From: Saposhnikovia divaricata
Lineage: Eukaryota > Streptophyta > Magnoliopsida > Apiales > Apiaceae
NCBI GenBank assembly: GCA_036435485.1
Contig: JAZHRN010000139.1
Location: 3,906,001 to 3,970,000, forward strand
DNA: 64,000 nt
Direction: 5' to 3'
The translations under genes were made by a program, and so were the position numbers. This document shows, in pieces, positions 37,579 to 51,267 of the stretch. The notes beneath the pieces were generated by a model. It was not told the origin of the DNA. It saw nothing but the letters and a program-made list of their open reading frames with translations, and made no database searches. The number at the start of each line of letters is the position of its first letter. The first letter of the stretch is position 1.

Positions 37579-38592
37579 GAATTCAACACAATTTTATTTA
37601 ACGGAGTTCGGACCGGAATCGGAGCTGATATGATCGAAACTCGGTTTTCGGAAACTTCTCAAAGGGGTTAGTACATGGGATATTTTTAAAAATCAAGTCG
37701 GACCATTTTGTGGATATTTTTATATATTTTATTCCTATGGGTTATTGGAATTCAACGAAATTTTATTTGGAGCCAGTCGGACCTGAATCGGGGCTGAAAT
37801 GACTGAAACTCGGTTTTCGGATAATCCTCAAAGGGGTTAGTACACGGGATATTGTTAAAAATTGAGTCGGACCATTTTATGGATATTTTTACATATTTTG
37901 TTCCTATGGGTTATTGGAATTCAACGCAATTTTATTTAACGAAGTTCGGACCGGAATCGGAGCTGATATGATCGTAACTCGGTTTTCGGAAACTTCTCAA
38001 AGGGGTTAGTACACGGGATATTGTTAAAAATCAAGTCGGACAGTTTTGTGGATATTTTTACATATTTTGTTCCTATGGGTTATTGGAATTCAATGAAATT
38101 TTATTTTGTGCCATTCGGACCTGAATCGGGGCTGAAATGACTGAAACTCGGTTTTCGGATAATCCTGAAAGGGGTTAGTACACGGGATATTGTTAAAAAT
38201 CGAGTCGGACCATTTTATGGATATTTTTACATATTTTGTTCCTATGGGTTATTGGAATTCAATGAAATTTTATTTGGTGCCATTCGGACCTGAATCGGGG
38301 CTGAAATGACTGAAACTCGGTTATCGGATAATCCTGAAAGGGGTTAGTACACGGGATATTGTTAAAAATCGAGTCGGACCATTTTATGGATATTTTTTCA
38401 TATTTTGTTCCTATGGGTTATTGGAATTCAACGAAATTTTATTTGGTGCCAGTCGGACCTGAATCGGGGCTGAAATGACTGAAACTCGGTTTTCGGATAA
38501 TCCTCAAAGGGGTTAGTACACGGGATATTGTTAAAAATCGAGTCGGACCATTTTATGGATATTTTTACATATTTTGTTCCTATGGGTTATTG
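37579..38592. repeat. Six monomers leading into the 25-mer (f c e d b a)
   Basis: Matches the first six units of the preceding 12-mer (offset 2,028 bp), then gives way at about 38540 to the 25-mer duplication. A substitution changes GATATTGTT to GATATTTTT near 37680. Confidence 0.87.
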
Positions 38593-41500
38593 GAATTCAA
38601 CGCAATTTTATTTAACGAAGTTCGGACCGGAATCAGAGCTGATATGATCGAAACTCGGTTTTCGGAAACTTCTCAAAGGGATTAGTACACGGGATATTGT
38701 TAAAAATCGAGTCGGACCATTTTATGGATATTTTTACATATTTTGTTCCTATGGGTTATTGGAATTCAACGAAATTTTATTTGGTGCCAGTCGGACCTGA
38801 ATCGGGGCTGAAATGACTGAAACTCGGTTTTCGGATAATCCTCAAAGGGGTTAGTACACGGGATATTGTTAAAAATCGAGTCGGACCATTTTATGGATAT
38901 TTTTACATTTTTTGTTCCAATGGGTTATTGGAATTCAATGAAATTTTATTTGGTGCCATTCGGACCTGAATCGGGGCTAAAATGACTGAAACTCGGTTTT
39001 CGGATAATCCTGAAAGGGGTTAGTACACGGGATATTGTTAAAAATCGAGTCGGACCATTTTATGGATATTTTTACATATTTTGTTCCTATGGGTTATTGG
39101 AATTCAATGAAATTTTATTTGGTGCCATTCGGACCTGAATCGGGGCTGAAATGACTGAAACTCGGTTATCGGATAATCCTGAAAGGGGTTAGTACACGGG
39201 ATATTGTTAAAAATCGAGTCGGACCATTTTATGGATATTTTTTCATATTTTGTTCCTATGGGTTATTGGAATTCAACGAAATTTTATTTGGTGCCAGTCG
39301 GACCTGAATCGGGGCTGAAATGACTGAAACTCGGTTTTCGGATAATCCTCAAAGGGGTTAGTACACGGGATATTGTTAAAAATCGAGTCGGACCATTTTA
39401 GGGATATTTTTACATTTTTTGTTCCAATGGGTTATTGGAATTCAATGAAATTTTATTTGGTGCCATTCGGACCTGAATCGGGGCTAAAATGACTGAAACT
39501 CGGTTTTCGGATAATCCTGAAAGGGGTTAGTACACGGGATATTGTTAAAAATCGAGTCGGACCATTTTATGGATATTTTTACATATTTTGTTCCTATGGG
39601 TTATTGGAATTCAATGAAATTTTATTTGGTGCCATTCGGACCTGAATCGGGGCTGAAATGACTGAAACTCGGTTATCGGATAATCCTGAAAGGGGTTAGT
39701 ACACGGGATATTGTTAAAAATCGAGTCGGACCATTTTATGGATATTTTTTCATATTTTGTTCCTATGGGTTATTGGAATTCAACGAAATTTTATTTGGTG
39801 CCAGTCGGACCTGAATCGGGGCTGAAATGACTGAAACTCGGTTTTCGGATAATCCTCAAAGGGGTTAGTACACGGGATATTGTTAAAAATCGAGTCGGAC
39901 CATTTTAGGGATATTTTTACATTTTTTGTTCCAATGGGTTATTGGAATTCAATGAAATTTTATTTGGTGCCATTCGGACCTGAATCGGGGCTAAAATGAC
40001 TGAAACTCGATTTTCGGATAATCCTCAAAGGGGTTAGTACACGGGATATTGTTAAAAATCGAGTCGGACCATTTTATGGATATTTTTACATATTTTGTTC
40101 CTATGGGTTATTGGAATTCAACACAATTTTATTTAACGGAGTTCGGACCGGAATCGGTGCTGATATGATCGAAACTCGGTTTTCGGAAACTTCTCAAAGG
40201 GGTTAGTACATGGGATATTGTTAAAAATCAAGTCGGACCATTTTGTGGATATTTTTATATATTTTATTCCTATGGGTTATTGGAATTCAACGAAATTTTA
40301 TTTGGAGCAAGTCGGACCTGAATCGGGGCTGAAATGACTGAAACTCGGTTTTCGGATAATCCTCAAAGGGGTTAGTACACGGGATATTGTTAAAAATTGA
40401 GTCGGACCATTTTATTGATATTTTTACATATTTTGTTCCTATGGGTTATTGGAATTCAACGCAATTTTATTTAACGAAGTTCGGACCGGAATCGGAGCTG
40501 ATATGATCGTAACTCGGTTTTCGGAAACTTCTCAAAGGGGTTAGTACACGGGATATTGTTAAAAATCAAGTTGGATAGTTTTGTGGATATTTTTACATAT
40601 TTTGTTCCTATGGGTTATTGGAATTCAATGAAATTTTATTTTGTGCCATTCGGACCTGAATCGGGGCTGAAATGACTGAAACTCGGTTTTCGGATAATCC
40701 TGAAAGGGGTTAGTACACGGGATATTGTTAAAAATCGAGTCGGACCATTTTATGGATATTTTTACATATTTTGTTCCTATGGGTTATTGGAATTCAACGA
40801 AATTTTATTTGGTGCCAGTCGGACCTGAATCTGGGCTGAAATGACTGAAACTCGGTTTTCGGATAATCCTCAAAGGGTTTAGTACACGGGATATTGTTAA
40901 AAATCGAGTCGGACCATTTTATGGATATTTTTACATATTTTGTTCCTATGGGTTATTTGAATTCAACGAAATTTTATTTGGTGCCATTCGGACCTGAATC
41001 GGGGCTGAAATGACTGAAACTCGGTTATCGGATAATCCTGAAAGGGGTTAGTACACGGGATATTGTTAAAAATCGAGTCGGACCAAATTATGGATATTTT
41101 TTCATATTTTGTTCCTATGGGTTATTGGAATTCAACGAAATTTTATTTGGTGCCAGTCGGACCTGAATCGGGGCTGAAATGACTGAAACTCGGTTTTCGG
41201 ATAATCCTCAAAGGGGTTAGTACACGGGATATTGTTAAAAATCGAGTCGGACCATTTTATGGATATTTTTACATATTTTGTTCCTATGGGTTATTGGAAT
41301 TCAACGAAATTTTATTTGGTGCCATTCGGACCTGAATCGGGGCTGAAATGACTGAAACTCGGTTATCGGATAATCCTGAAAGGGGTTAGTACACGGGATA
41401 TTGTTAAAAATCGAGTCGGACCATTTTATGGATATTTTTTCATATTTTGTTCCTATGGGTTATTGGAATTCAACGAAATTTTATTTGGTGCCAGTTGGAC

Positions 41501-42817
41501 CTGAATCGGGGCTGAAATGACTGAAACTCGGTTTTCGGATAATCCTCAAAGGGGTTAGTATACGGGATATTGTTAAAAATCGAGTCGGACCATTTTATGG
41601 ATATTTTTACATATTTTGTTCCTATGGGTTATTGGAATTCAACGCAATTTTATTTAACGAAGTTCGGACCGGAATCAGAGCTGATATGATCGAAACTCGG
41701 TTTTCGGAAACTTCTCAAAGGGATTAGTACACGGGATATTGTTAAAAATCGAGTCGGACCATTTTATGGATATTTTTACATATTTTGTTCCTATGGGTTA
41801 TTAGAATTCAACGAAATTTTATTTGGTGCCAGTCGGACCTGAATCGGGGCTGAAATGACTGAAACTCGGTTTTCGGATAATCCTCAAAGGGGTTAGTACA
41901 CGGGATATTGTTAAAAATCGAGTCGGACCATTTTATGGATATTTTTACATATTTTGTTCCAATGGGTTATTGGAATTCAATGAAATTTTATTTGGTGCCA
42001 TTCGGACCTGAATCGGGGCTAAAATGACTGAAACTCGGTTTTCGGATAATCCTCAAAGGGGTTAGTACACGGGATATTGTTAAAAATCGAGTCGGACCAT
42101 TTTATGGATATTTTTACATATTTTGTTCCTATGGGTTATTGGAATTCAACACAATTTTATTTAACGGAGTTCGGACCGGAATCGGAGCTGATATGATCGA
42201 AACTCGGTTTTCGGAAACTTCTCAAAGGGGTTAGTACACGGGATATTGTTAAAAATCCAGTCGGACCATTTTGTGGATATTTTTACATATTTTGTTCCTA
42301 TGGGTTATTGGAATTCAACGAAATTTTATTTGGAGCCAGTCGGACCTGAATCGGGGCTGAAATGACTGAAACTCGGTTTTCGGATAATCCTCAAAGGGGT
42401 TAGTACACGGGATATTGTTAAAAATTGAGTCGGACCATTATATGGATATTTTTACATATTTTGTTCCTATGGGTTATTGGAATTCAACGCAATTTTATTT
42501 AACGAAGTTCGGACCGGAATCGGAGCTGATATGATCGAAACTCGGTTTTCGGAAACTTCTCAAAGGGGTTAGTACACGGGATATTGTTAAAAATCAAGTC
42601 GGACCATTTTGTGGATATTTTTATATATTTTATTCCTATGGGTTATTGGAATTCAACGAAATTTTACTTGGAGCCAGTCGGACCTGAATCGGGGCTGAAA
42701 TGACTGAAACTCGGTTTTCGGATAATCCTCAAAGGGGTTAGTACACGGGATATTGTTAAAAATTGAGTCGGACCATTTTATGGATATTTTTACATATTTT
42801 GTTCCTATGGGTTATTG
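38593..42817. repeat. 25-mer HOR copy 1 (4,225 bp)
   Basis: Class order e a b' b a b' b a b' f c e d a g a g a e a b' f c e c. Rare markers recur at exactly 4,225 bp (25 x 169): ATTTTAGGGATA (39395), GAATCGGTGCTG (40150), GGACCAAATTATGG (41080), TTAGAATTC (41801), AATCCAGTCGG (42254) and TTTTACTTGGAGCC (42662). The block edges are set where TCGAGTCGG upstream of 38593 differs from TTGAGTCGG upstream of 42818. It contains a nested three-monomer tandem repeat. Confidence 0.94.
38931..39944. repeat. Nested 3-mer tandem duplication (b' b a twice, then b')
   Basis: The trio b' b a occurs at 38931-39437 and again at 39438-39944, followed by a third b' at 39945. ATTTTAGGGATA upstream of the second and third b' units is spaced 507 bp. 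The same nested arrangement is present in 25-mer copy 2 at 43156-44169, so it formed before the large duplication. Confidence 0.93.
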
Positions 42818-45800
42818 GAATTCAACGCAATTTTATTTAACGAAGTTCGGACCGGAATCAGAGCTGATATGATCGAAACTCGGTTTTCGGAAACTTCTCA
42901 AAGGGATTAGTACACGGGATATTGTTAAAAATCGAGTCGGACCATTTTATGGATATTTTTACATATTTTGTTCCTATGGGTTATTGGAATTCAACGAAAT
43001 TTTATTTGGTGCCAGTCGGACCTGAATCGGGGCTGAAATGACTGAAACTCGGTTTTCGGATAATCCTCAAAGGGGTTAGTACACGGGATATTGTTAAAAA
43101 TCGAGTCGGACCATTTTATGGATATTTTTACATTTTTTGTTCCAATGGGTTATTGGAATTCAATGAAATTTTATTTGGTGCCATTCGGACCTGAATCGGG
43201 GCTAAAATGACTGAAACTCGGTTTTCGGATAATCCTGAAAGGGGTTAGTACACGGGATATTGTTAAAAATCGAGTCGGACCATTTTATGGATATTTTTAC
43301 ATATTTTGTTCCTATGGGTTATTGGAATTCAATGAAATTTTATTTGGTGCCATTCGGACCTGAATCGGGGCTGAAATGACTGAAACTCGGTTATCGGATA
43401 ATCCTGAAAGGGGTTAGTACACGGGATATTGTTAAAAATCGAGTCGGACCATTTTATGGATATTTTTTCATATTTTGTTCCTATGGGTTATTGGAATTCA
43501 ACGAAATTTTATTTGGTGCCAGTCGGACCTGAATCGGGGCTGAAATGACTGAAACTCGGTTTTCGGATAATCCTCAAAGGGGTTAGTACACGGGATATTG
43601 TTAAAAATCAAGTCGGACCATTTTAGGGATATTTTTACATTTTTTGTTCCAATGGGTTATTGGAATTCAATGAAATTTTATTTGGTGCCATTCGGACCTG
43701 AATCGGGGCTAAAATGACTGAAACTCGGTTTTCGGATAATCCTGAAAGGGGTTAGTACACGGGATATTGTTAAAAATCGAGTCGGACCATTTTATGGATA
43801 TTTTTACATATTTTGTTCCTATGGGTTATTGGAATTCAATGAAATTTTATTTGGTGCCATTCGGACCTGAATCGGGGCTGAAATGACTGAAACTCGGTTA
43901 TCGGATAATCCTGAAAGGGGTTAGTACACGGGATATTGTTAAAAATCGAGTCGGACCATTTTATGGATATTTTTTCATATTTTGTTCCTATGGGTTATTG
44001 GAATTCAACGAAATTTTATTTGGTGCCAGTCGGACCTGAATCGGGGCTGAAATGACTGAAACTCGGTTTTCGGATAATCCTCAAAGGGGTTAGTACACGG
44101 GATATTGTTAAAAATCGAGTCGGACCATTTTAGGGATATTTTTACATTTTTTGTTCCAATGGGTTATTGGAATTCAATGAAATTTTATTTGGTGCCATTC
44201 GGACCTGAATCGGGGCTAAAATGACTGAAACTCGATTTTCGGATAATCCTCAAAGGGGTTAGTACACGGGATATTGTTAAAAATCGAGTCGGACCATTTT
44301 ATGGATATTTTTACATATTTTGTTCCTATGGGTTATTGGAATTCAACACAATTTTATTTAACGGAGTTCGGACCGGAATCGGTGCTGATATGATCGAAAC
44401 TCGGTTTTCGGAAACTTCTCAAAGGGGTTAGTACATGGGATATTGTTAAAAATCAAGTCGGACCATTTTGTGGATATTTTTATATATTTTATTCCTATGG
44501 GTTATTGGAATTCAACGAAATTTTATTTGGAGCAAGTCGGACCTGAATCGGGGCTGAAATGACTGAAACTCGGTTTTCGGATAATCCTCAAAGGGGTTAG
44601 TACACGGGATATTGTTAAAAATTGAGTCGGACCATTTTATTGATATTTTTACATATTTTGTTCCTATGGGTTATTGGAATTCAACGCAATTTTATTTAAC
44701 GAAGTTCGGACCGGAATCGGAGCTGATATGATCGTAACTCGGTTTTCGGAAACTTCTCAAAGGGGTTAGTACACGGGATATTGTTAAAAATCAAGTTGGA
44801 TAGTTTTGTGGATATTTTTACATATTTTGTTCCTATGGGTTATTGGAATTCAATGAAATTTTATTTTGTGCCATTCGGACCTGAATCGGGGCTGAAATGA
44901 CTGAAACTCGGTTTTCGGATAATCCTGAAAGGGGTTAGTACACGGGATATTGTTAAAAATCGAGTCGGACCATTTTATGGATATTTTTACATATTTTGTT
45001 CCTATGGGTTATTGGAATTCAACGAAATTTTATTTGGTGCCAGTCGGACCTGAATCTGGGCTGAAATGACTGAAACTCGGTTTTCGGATAATCCTCAAAG
45101 GGTTTAGTACACGGGATATTGTTAAAAATCGAGTCGGACCATTTTATGGATATTTTTACATATTTTGTTCCTATGGGTTATTTGAATTCAACGAAATTTT
45201 ATTTGGTGCCATTCGGACCTGAATCGGGGCTGAAATGACTGAAACTCGGTTATCGGATAATCCTGAAAGGGGTTAGTACACGGGATATTGTTAAAAATCG
45301 AGTCGGACCAAATTATGGATATTTTTTCATATTTTGTTCCTATGGGTTATTGGAATTCAACGAAATTTTATTTGGTGCCAGTCGGACCTGAATCGGGGCT
45401 GAAATGACTGAAACTCGGTTTTCGGATAATCCTCAAAGGGGTTAGTACACGGGATATTGTTAAAAATCGAGTCGGACCATTTTATGGATATTTTTACATA
45501 TTTTGTTCCTATGGGTTATTGGAATTCAACGAAATTTTATTTGGTGCCATTCGGACCTGAATCGGGGCTGAAATGACTGAAACTCGGTTATCGGATAATC
45601 CTGAAAGGGGTTAGTACACGGGATATTGTTAAAAATCGAGTCGGACCATTTTATGGATATTTTTTCATATTTTGTTCCTATGGGTTATTGGAATTCAACG
45701 AAATTTTATTTGGTGCCAGTTGGACCTGAATCGGGGCTGAAATGACTGAAACTCGGTTTTCGGATAATCCTCAAAGGGGTTAGTATACGGGATATTGTTA

Positions 45801-47042
45801 TAAATCGAGTCGGACCATTTTATGGATATTTTTACATATTTTGTTCCTATGGGTTATTGGAATTCAACGCAATTTTATTTAACGAAGTTCGGACCGGAAT
45901 CAGAGCTGATATGATCGAAACTCGGTTTTCGGAAACTTCTCAAAGGGATTAGTACACGGGATATTGTTAAAAATCGAGTCGGACCATTTTATGGATATTT
46001 TTACATATTTTGTTCCTATGGGTTATTAGAATTCAACGAAATTTTATTTGGTGCCAGTCGGACCTGAATCGGGGCTGAAATGACTGAAACTCGGTTTTCG
46101 GATAATCCTCAAAGGGGTTAGTACACGGGATATTGTTAAAAATCGAGTCGGACCATTTTATGGATATTTTTACATATTTTGTTCCAATGGGTTATTGGAA
46201 TTCAATGAAATTTTATTTGGTGCCATTCGGACCTGAATCGGGGCTAAAATGACTGAAACTCGGTTTTCGGATAATCCTCAAAGGGGTTAGTACACGGGAT
46301 ATTGTTAAAAATCGAGTCGGACCATTTTATGGATATTTTTACATATTTTGTTCCTATGGGTTATTGGAATTCAACACAATTTTATTTAACGGAGTTCGGA
46401 CCGGAATCGGAGCTGATATGATCGAAACTCGGTTTTCGGAAACTTCTCAAAGGGGTTAGTACACGGGATATTGTTAAAAATCCAGTCGGACCATTTTGTG
46501 GATATTTTTACATATTTTGTTCCTATGGGTTATTGGAATTCAACGAAATTTTATTTGGAGCCAGTCGGACCTGAATCGGGGCTGAAATGACTGAAACTCG
46601 GTTTTCGGATAATCCTCAAAGGGGTTAGTACACGGGATATTGTTAAAAATTGAGTCGGACCATTATATGGATATTTTTACATATTTTGTTCCTATGGGTT
46701 ATTGGAATTCAACGCAATTTTATTTAACGAAGTTCGGACCGGAATCGGAGCTGATATGATCGAAACTCGGTTTTCGGAAACTTCTCAAAGGGGTTAGTAC
46801 ACGGGATATTGTTAAAAATCAAGTCGGACCATTTTGTGGATATTTTTATATATTTTATTCCTATGGGTTATTGGAATTCAACGAAATTTTACTTGGAGCC
46901 AGTCGGACCTGAATCGGGGCTGAAATGACTGAAACTCGGTTTTCGGATAATCCTCAAAGGGGTTAGTACACGGGATATTGTTAAAAATTGAGTCGGACCA
47001 TTTTATGGATATTTTTACATATTTTGTTCCTATGGGTTATTG
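42818..47042. repeat. 25-mer HOR copy 2 (4,225 bp)
   Basis: Second copy of the 25-mer, abutting the first. By eye I found only isolated differences, for example AATCAAGTCGG near 43609 against AATCGAGTCGG in copy 1, and TGTTATAAATCG near 45797 against TGTTAAAAATCG. Such near identity over 4.2 kb makes it the most recent large event visible in the window. Confidence 0.94.
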
Positions 47043-49070
47043 GAATTCAACGCAATTTTATTTAACAAAGTTCGGACTGGAATCGGAGCTGATATGATCG
47101 TAACTCGGTTTTCGGAAACTTCTCAAAGGGGTTAGTACACGGGATATTGTTAAAAATCAAGTCGGACAGTTTTGTGGATATTTTTACATATTTTGTTCCT
47201 ATGGGTTATTGGAATTTAATGAAATTTTATTTTGTGCCATTCGGACCTGAATCGGGGCTGAAATGACTGAAACTCGGTTTTCGGATAATCCTGAAAGGGG
47301 TTAGTACACGGGATATTGTTAAAAATCGAGTCGGACCATTTTATGGATAGTTTTACATATTTTGTTCCTATGGGTTATTGGAATTCAACGAAATTTTATT
47401 TGGTGCCAGTCGGACCTGAATCTGGGCTGAAATGACTGAAACTCGGTTTTCGGATAATCCTCAAAGGGGTTAGTACACGGGATATTGTTAAAAATCGAGT
47501 CGGACCATTTTATGGATATTTTTACATATTTTGTTCCTATGGGTTATTTGAATTCAACGAAATTTTATTTGGTGCCATTCGGACCTGAATCGGGGCTGAA
47601 ATGACTGAAACTCGGTTATCGGATAATCCTGAAAGGGGTTAGTACACGGGATATTGTTAAAAATCGAGTCGGACCATTTTATGGATATTTTTTCATATTT
47701 TGTTCCTATGGGTTATTGGAATTCAACGAAATTTTATTTGGTGCCAGTCGGACTTGAATCGGGGCTGAAATGACTGAAACTCGGTTTTCGGATAATCCTC
47801 AAAGGGGTTAGTACACGGGATATTGTTAAAAATCGAGTCGGACCATTTTATGGATATTTTTACATATTTTGTTCCTATGGGTTATTGGAATTCAACGAAA
47901 TTTTATTTGGTGCCATTCGGACCTGAATCGGGGCTGAAATGACTGAAACTCGGTTATCGGATAATCCTGAAAGGGGTTAGTACACGGGATATTGTTAAAA
48001 ATCGAGTCGGACCATTTTATTGATATTTTTTCATATTTTGTTCCTATGGGTTATTGGAATTCAACGAAATTTTATTTGGTGCCAGCTGGACCTGAATCGG
48101 GGCTGAAATGACTGAAACTCGGTTTTCGGATAATCCTCAAAGGGGTTAGTACACGGGATATTGTTAAAAATCGAGTCGGACCATTTTATGGATATTTTTA
48201 CATATTTTGTTCCTATGGGTTATTGGAATTCAACGCAATTTTATTTAACGAAGTTCGGACCGGAATCAGAGCTGATATGATCGAAATTCGGTTTTCGGAA
48301 ACTTCTCAAAGGGATTAGTACACGGGATATTGTTAAAAATCGAGTCGGACCATTTTATGGATATTTTTACATATTTTGTTCCTATGGGTTATTAGAATTC
48401 AACGAAATTTTATTTGGTGCCAGTCGGACCTGAATCGGGGCTGAAATGACTGAAACTCGGTTTTCGGATAATCCTCAAAGGGGTTAGTACACGGGATATT
48501 GTTAAAAATCGAGTCGGACCATTTTATGGATATTTTTACATATTTTGTTCCAATGGGTTATTGGAATTCAATGAAATTTTATTTGGTGCCATTCGGACCT
48601 GAATCGGGGCTAAAATGACTGAAACTCGGTTTTCGGATAATCCTCAAAGGGGTTAGTACACGGGATATTGTTAAAAATCGAGTCGGACCATTTTATGGAT
48701 ATTTTTACATATTTTGTTCCTATGGGTTATTGGAATTCAACACAATTTTATTTAACGGAGTTCGGACCGGAATCGGAGCTGATATGATCGAAACTCGGTT
48801 TTCGGAAACTTCTCAAAGGGGTTAGTACACGGGATATTGTTAAAAATCAAGTCGGACCATTTTGTGGATATTTTTACATATTTTGTTCCTATGGGTTATT
48901 GGAATTCAACGAAATTTTATTTGGAGCCAGTCGGACCTGAATCGGGGCTGAAATGACTGAAACTCGGTTTTCGGACAATCCTCAAAGGGGTTAGTACACG
49001 GGATATTGTTAAAAATTGAGTCGGACCATTATATGGATATTTTTACATATTTTGTTCCTATGGGTTATTG
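47043..49070. repeat. 12-mer block derived from the 25-mer tail
   Basis: Class order e d a g a g a e a b' f c, matching the last fourteen units of the 25-mer (44677-47042) but lacking the final e c pair, at an offset of 2,366 bp. It is more diverged than the 25-mer pair: AACAAAGTTCGGACTGG, GGACTTGAATC, GCCAGCTGGACC and a lost EcoRI site at 47212. Confidence 0.88.
47212..47217. other. Lost EcoRI site (GAATTT)
   Basis: A single C-to-T change destroys the site in a d unit of the 12-mer block. The partner in 25-mer copy 2 keeps it. Confidence 0.9.
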
Positions 49071-51267
49071 GAATTCAACGCAATTTTATTTAACGAAGTT
49101 CGGACCGGGATCGGAGCTGATATGATCGAAACTCGGTTTTCGGAAACTTCTCAAAGGTGTTAGTGCACGGGATATTGTTAAAAATCAAGTCAGACAATTT
49201 TGTGGATATTTTTACATATTTTGTTCCTATGGGTTATTGGAATTCAATGAAATTTTATTTTGTGCCATTCGGACCTGAATCGGGGCTGAAATGACTGAAA
49301 CTCGGTTTTCGGATAATCCTGAAAGGGGTTAGTACACGGGATATTGTTAAAAATCGAGTCGGACCATTTTATGGATATTTTTACATATTTTGTTCCTATG
49401 GGTTATTGGAATTCAACGAAATTTTATTTGGTGCCAGTCGGACCTGAATCTAGGCTGAAATGACTGAAACTCGGTTTTCGGATAATCCTCAAAGGGGTTA
49501 GTACACGGGATATTGTTAAAAATCGTGTCGGACCATTTTATGGATATTTTTACATATTTTGTTCCTATGGGTTATTGGAATTCAACGAAATTTTATTTGG
49601 TGCCATTCGGACCTGAATCGGGGCTGAAATGACTGAAACTCGGTTATCGGATAATTCTGAAAGGGGTTAGTACACGGGATATTGTTAAAAATCGAGTCGG
49701 ACCATTTTATGGATATTTTTTCATATTTTGTTCCTATGGGTTATTGGAATTCAACGAAATTTTATTTGGTACCAGTCGGACCTGAATCGGGGCTGAAATG
49801 ACTGAAACTCGGTTTTCGGATAATCCTCAAAGGGGTTAGTACACGGGATATTGTTAAAAATCGAGTCGGACCATTTTATGGATATTTTTACATATTTTGT
49901 TCCTATGGGTTATTGGAATTCAACGCAATTTTATTTAACGAAGTTCGGACCGGAATCAGAGCTGATATGATCGAAACTCGGTTTTCGGAAACTTCTCAAA
50001 GGGATTAGTACACGGGATATTGTTAAAAATCGAGTCGGACCATTTTATGGATATTTTTACATATTTTGTTCCTATGGGTTATTGGAATTCAACGAAATTT
50101 TATTTGGTGCCAGTCGGACCTCAATCGGGGCTGAAATGACTGAAACTCGGTTTTCGGATAATCCTCAAAGGGGTTAGTACACGGGATATTGTTAAAAATC
50201 GAGTCGGACCATTTTATGGATATTTTTACATATTTTGTTCCAATGGGTTATTGGAATTCAATGAAATTTTATTTGGTGCCATTCGGACCTGAATCGGGGC
50301 TAAAATGACTGAAACTCGGTTTTCGGATAATCCTCAAAGGGGTTAGTACACGGGATATTGTTAAAAATCGTGTCGGACCATTTTATGGATATTTTTACAT
50401 ATTTTGTTCCTATGGGTTATTGGAATTCAACGCAATTTTATTTAACGAAGTTCGGACCGGAATCGGAGCTGATATGATCGAAACTCGGTTTTCGGAAACT
50501 TCTCAAAGGGATTAGTACACGGGATATTGTTAAAAATCAAGTCGGACAATTTTGTGGATATTTTTACATATTTTGTTCCTATGGGTTATTGGAATTCAAT
50601 GAAATTTTATTTTGTGCCATTCGGACCTAAATCGGGGCTGAAATGACTGAAACTCGGTTTTCGGATAATCCTGAAAGGGGTTAGTACACGGGATATTGTT
50701 AAAAATCGAGTCGGACCATTTTATGGATATTTTTACGTATTTTGTTCCTATGGGTTATTGGAATTCAACGAAATTTTATTTGGTGCCAGTCGGACCTGAA
50801 TCGGGGCTGAAATGACTGAAACTCGATTTTCGGATAATCCTCAAAGGGGTTAGTACACGGGATAATGTTAAAAATCGAGTCGGACCATTTTATGGATATT
50901 TTTACATATTTTGTTCCTATGGGTTATTGGAATTCAACGCAATTTTATTTAACGAAGTTCGGACCGGAATCGGAGCTGATATGATCGAAACTCGGTTTTC
51001 GGAAACTTCTCAAAGGGATTAGTACACGGGATATTGTTAAAAATCAAGTCGGACAATTTTGTGGATATTTTTACATATTTTGTTCCTATGGGTTATTGGA
51101 ATTCAACGAAATTTTATTTGGAGCCAGTCGGACCTGAATCGGGGCTGAAATGACTGAAACTCGGTTTTCGGATAATCCTCAAAGGGGTTAGTACACGGGA
51201 TATTGTTAAAAATTGAGTCGGACCATTATATGGATATTTTTACATATTTTGTTCCTATGCGTTATTG
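49071..51267. repeat. 13-mer HOR copy 1
   Basis: Class order e d a g a e a b' e d a e c, 2,197 bp. Private markers are CCATTATATGG (49026), GTGCACGGG, GAATCTAGGCTG (49448), GATAATTCTGAAAGG (49649), GGTACCAGTCGG (49768), GGACCTCAATCGG (50117) and TTTTTACGTATTTTG (50732). Confidence 0.92.
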
